Below, in pieces: positions 42,900-45,207 of a stretch of 45,207 nt of DNA. Position numbers and translations under genes: made by a program. Position 1 is the stretch's first letter, and each line of letters starts with the position of its first letter. The DNA is taken from the NCBI RefSeq assembly GCF_051233685.1, contig NZ_JBAMMY010000025.1, forward strand, positions 1-45,207, written 5' to 3'. The notes under the pieces are model-generated. The model had not been told where the DNA came from. It worked only from the letters and a program-made list of their open reading frames with translations, and did no database searches. Source of the stretch: RPRI01 sp051233685. GTDB lineage: Bacteria > Desulfobacterota > Desulfobacteria > Desulfobacterales > RPRI01.

Positions 42900-44288
42900 A
42901 TGTCTGAACAGGAATTGGACCGGTATTGGAAAACGGTGGTGAACACCATTCAAGATGGTATTATGATCGTCAGCACCCGCGGTGCCGTTGTATCTGTAAA
43001 CCGTGCCTTCGAAAAAATGACAGGCTACAATCAGGATGAGCTGCTTGGCAGGGAGTGCGGCATTTTGGAATGCAACGGATGCAAGGGGCAAAATTATTCT
43101 GCGGACGAACCATGGTGTGATTTATTTCGTTTTGGAGAGCTGAACACGCGTAAATGCACCATCCGCGCCAGAGACGGACGGATTATTCATGTGGTGCAGA
43201 ATGCATCGCTTTTGAAAGACAGCTCCGGAAGCGTGATCGGAGCTGTGGGCACACTCACAGATATTTCCGATTTAATTGAAAAAGATATCCAGATTGAGGC
43301 ATTCCGCCAGGAATTACGATCCCGGGATGGATTTCACGGCATTATCGGAGTCAGTCCGGCTATGCGCCAGTTATTTGATATGATCGAAAACGCGGCGTTC
43401 TCGGATGCGCCGGTTATTGTTTACGGAGAAAGCGGTGTCGGGAAAGAGCTGGTAGCACAGGCCATCCATGAAATCGGAGAGCGCCGCAATGGCCCGTTTG
43501 TCAAGGTCAACTGTGCCAGCCTGACAGATTCCCTTCTGGAAAGTGAACTGTTCGGGCATGTTCGAGGCGCTTATACGGGGGCAATCCGGGATCGTGTCGG
43601 CCGGTTTGAAACCGCATCCGGAGGGGATATTTTTCTGGATGAGATCGGAGATCTGCCGTTGATAACCCAGATCAAACTGCTGCGCGTGCTGGAGGAGAAA
43701 AGCGTTGAACGGGTGGGTACTAACGTCCCGATTCCCGTAGATGTACGAATCATTTCAGCGACCAACTGGGATTTGCCAAAGCTGGTGGAACTGGGCAAAT
43801 TCCGAAAGGATTTCTTTTTTCGCATTAATGTAATTCCGATTCATCTGCCTCCCTTACGCGATCGTATGGAAGACATTCCCCTTCTGGCTGAAACATTTTT
43901 TCAGAAAATCCGGTTGAAAAGCGACAAGAATATCAAAGGAATCAGCAAACAGGCAATGGATGCCCTGATGTACTATGACTGGCCGGGCAATGTCCGGGAG
44001 CTGAAAAGTGCATTTGAATACGCTTTTGTGGCCTGCCACGACGAGCTGATTCTACCAGGCCATCTGCCACCGGCCATTTATCGGGAAAAGGGACCTGACA
44101 GACCCGAACCCAGACGGACCTCTTTCAACATGCGGGAAATTGAAAAGCAGGAACTTATTGAAGCACTTAAAAAAACCGGCAGCAACCAATCCAAAGCCGC
44201 AGACCTGCTGGGGGTTTCCCGGGTCACCATCTATAACCGGATGAAGCGATATGGCATCAACGCCACCAGACATGTTGAAACCTCCTGA
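42900..44288 (+). CDS. Sigma-54-dependent enhancer-binding regulator (PAS-AAA+-Fis)
   Basis: A protein of 462 aa. PAS domain (about residues 10-125) with cysteines 53, 58, 61, 73 and 86 (GRECGILECNGCKGQ). AAA+ domain (about 145-385) with Walker A GESGVGKE and GGDIFLDEIGD; the sigma-54 loop is GAYTGA instead of the usual GAFTGA. Fis-type helix-turn-helix at about 415-455 (SKAADLLGVSRVTIYNRMKRY). It is divergent from the hdr-met operon, 210 bp away, and is the obvious activator of that -24/-12 promoter. No receiver domain. Confidence 0.92.
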   Translation: MSEQELDRYWKTVVNTIQDGIMIVSTRGAVVSVNRAFEKMTGYNQDELLGRECGILECNGCKGQNYSADEPWCDLFRFGELNTRKCTIRARDGRIIHVVQNASLLKDSSGSVIGAVGTLTDISDLIEKDIQIEAFRQELRSRDGFHGIIGVSPAMRQLFDMIENAAFSDAPVIVYGESGVGKELVAQAIHEIGERRNGPFVKVNCASLTDSLLESELFGHVRGAYTGAIRDRVGRFETASGGDIFLDEIGDLPLITQIKLLRVLEEKSVERVGTNVPIPVDVRIISATNWDLPKLVELGKFRKDFFFRINVIPIHLPPLRDRMEDIPLLAETFFQKIRLKSDKNIKGISKQAMDALMYYDWPGNVRELKSAFEYAFVACHDELILPGHLPPAIYREKGPDRPEPRRTSFNMREIEKQELIEALKKTGSNQSKAADLLGVSRVTIYNRMKRYGINATRHVETS

Positions 44289-44397
44289 TACGGTTTTAAT
44301 CAAGTTCGATAACTTCCATAATCGTTTCCAATCTTTTAGTCTCTTCTTACACAAAAGGGCGGATTTCATGCTTTCATGAAGTTATATCCGGATCAAT

Positions 44398-44589
44398 TAT
44401 ATCGTTTATTATTTTGCTGTTGTATGCTATTGATTATTAAGTATTGCATACAAAAAGAGTTGGTGACCTATTATAATTATAAGCGGACTTGCAGGTTGCC
44501 ACCTTTCAATAAAAAATGCCGCCGCCTGTCTTCCCAAGCCTTTTGATCCGGATAAGTTACTTGGAATACTCAAAAGAACAATCGGATAA
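44398..44589 (+). pseudogene. Decayed duplicate of the lone receiver gene
   Basis: The last about 40 codons of the receiver gene at 12367-12720 (IISGLAG, then CLPKPFDPDKLLGILKRTIG) reappear here ending in TAA at 44587-44589, and the AT-rich leader of that gene (12262-12305) reappears at about 44400-44445. The middle, about 200 bp including the phosphoacceptor Asp, is missing. It is a partial duplication now dead. Confidence 0.75.
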
Positions 44590-44600
44590 AACGATAAAAG

Positions 44601-45155
44601 GATGTAATATGCCAATACGCTTGGGATAAAGGAAGGCTCGATTGGCTTGAATTTTGTGATTTAGCTACCATTAGCGCAGGTAAAATTCCTGCTGATATTA
44701 TTTCTGACAAGAAATTGCTTGCATCTGTCCCGGTGTTTTTCAGATCTATAAGAAAAGATGGCATTGAGAAGGAAAAAATTCAGAAACTTCTGGAAACTAT
44801 AAAAGCGGGATTGAGATGACCTTCAAGTCGCCGTATCTGACTTATAGAGATACCACTAAATATGCAGAAGATTTTTTGGCAAAGCATCATCCGCATTAGA
44901 GTTGCCGATACCAATTGAGGGGATAATAGAGTTTCTTAATTCTTTTGCATCCGGATGAAGACGTTTACAAGCAGAAGAACCGAATTGAATTTTAAAACAT
45001 CATTAACTCATATGGTGGTGAGCCAGATATTTATATCAATTATTTTTATCCTAAATCTATCTTGATACAGCGGTGGCCCGGAAAAACTGCACAGTTGCTT
45101 AAGTGGTAAAGCTGCTCTAAATTGACTTACAATTACAGAAAGGAGCAGCAGGTAA
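44601..45155 (+). pseudogene. Remnant of an antitoxin-like gene and an ImmA/IrrE-type peptidase gene, then IS flank
   Basis: From 44601 to 44818 a frame without its own start reads CQYAWDKGRLDWLEF...LATISAGKIPADII...IEKEKIQKLLETIKAGLR and stops at TGA overlapping ATGA. Next, from 44816, MTFKSPYLTYRDTTKYAEDFLAKHHPH is the N-terminus of an ImmA/IrrE-type (M78) metallopeptidase. It is cut by TAG at 44897 and continued one frame over by LPIPIEGIIEFL, a known family string. The rest is lost. From about 45000 nothing coding is seen until the IS gene. The layout suggests a decayed two-gene toxin-antitoxin or phage-related module. Confidence 0.6.
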
Positions 45156-45207
45156 ATGAAGACATTAAGAAGAAATCATGGAGCAGCATTTAAGGCAAAA
45201 GTAGCTA
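45156..45207 (+). mobile_element. IS3-family transposase OrfA, N-terminus (cut by the window end)
   Basis: ATG 45156, with AAAGGAG 13 bp upstream, opens MKTLRRNHGAAFKAKVA, the typical start of the OrfA (helix-turn-helix) of IS3-family elements. The left end of the element should lie between about 45060 and 45155; I cannot define the terminal repeat without the other end. Confidence 0.75.

Overview
The window reads like a chromosomal segment of a strictly anaerobic, sulfate-reducing deltaproteobacterium (Desulfobacterales-type). That placement is an inference from content: a 16-haem Hmc-type transmembrane complex, two heterodisulfide-reductase (Hdr) gene sets, a Wood-Ljungdahl MetF/MetV/MvhD module, sigma-54 enhancer-binding regulators with Cys-rich PAS domains, and a predicted selenocysteine-decoded Hdr subunit. 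Moderate GC with AT-rich spacers fits. There are no RNA genes or CRISPR arrays that I can see.

Layout. 1-6.9 kb (mostly plus strand) is a loose set of stress/redox genes: a decayed mprF, a cytidylate-kinase-like protein, a frameshifted universal stress protein, a nitroreductase, a glutaredoxin plus ferredoxin:thioredoxin-reductase-like pair, and a YkgJ-type cysteine-cluster protein. 7-9.1 kb holds a dihaem cytochrome c peroxidase bracketed by two copies of a palindromic repeat of about 82 bp, and a restriction-enzyme remnant. 9.1-12.7 kb is a signalling block (REC-kinase hybrid, sigma-54 activator, lone receiver). 12.8-18 kb (minus strand) is an operon of two NifX/orange-protein-like proteins, an IscU-like scaffold, MetF, DUF5320, DUF89 and a radical SAM protein, with a near-consensus -24/-12 promoter and an inverted-repeat enhancer candidate beside its own sigma-54 activator. 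18.2-30.3 kb (minus) is an Hmc-like membrane complex (16-haem cytochrome, HmcB, HmcC, HmcD, cytochrome b/HdrC fusion) continuing straight into HdrB, a double HdrA, an FrhB-like flavoprotein and a sigma-54 activator. 30.5-42.7 kb (minus) runs from a -24/-12 promoter through a Cys-less TusA-like protein, an HdrC-HdrB fusion, MetF-like, HdrA, MvhD, MetV and MetF, then a receiver, two ACT-domain proteins and two sensor kinases. 42.9-44.3 kb is the divergent sigma-54 activator. The last 0.9 kb is a graveyard (receiver-gene remnant, ImmA/IrrE remnant) ending in the start of an IS3-family element.

How it works together (inference). The MetFV-HdrA-HdrCB-MvhD set resembles the acetogen MetF-Hdr complexes proposed to couple methylene-tetrahydrofolate chemistry to flavin-based electron bifurcation or confurcation. 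The Hmc-Hdr-FrhB locus would carry electrons between the periplasmic cytochrome c pool and a cytoplasmic HdrA flavin centre.

The strongest single observation is that the HdrC-like and HdrB-like halves at 42412-41093 are one reading frame interrupted only by a TGA. That TGA falls on the conserved Cys of an E-C-G-H motif, a textbook bacterial SECIS-like hairpin follows it, and no start codon lies between the TGA and the CCG domain. It is very probably a selenoprotein that ordinary gene callers split in two.
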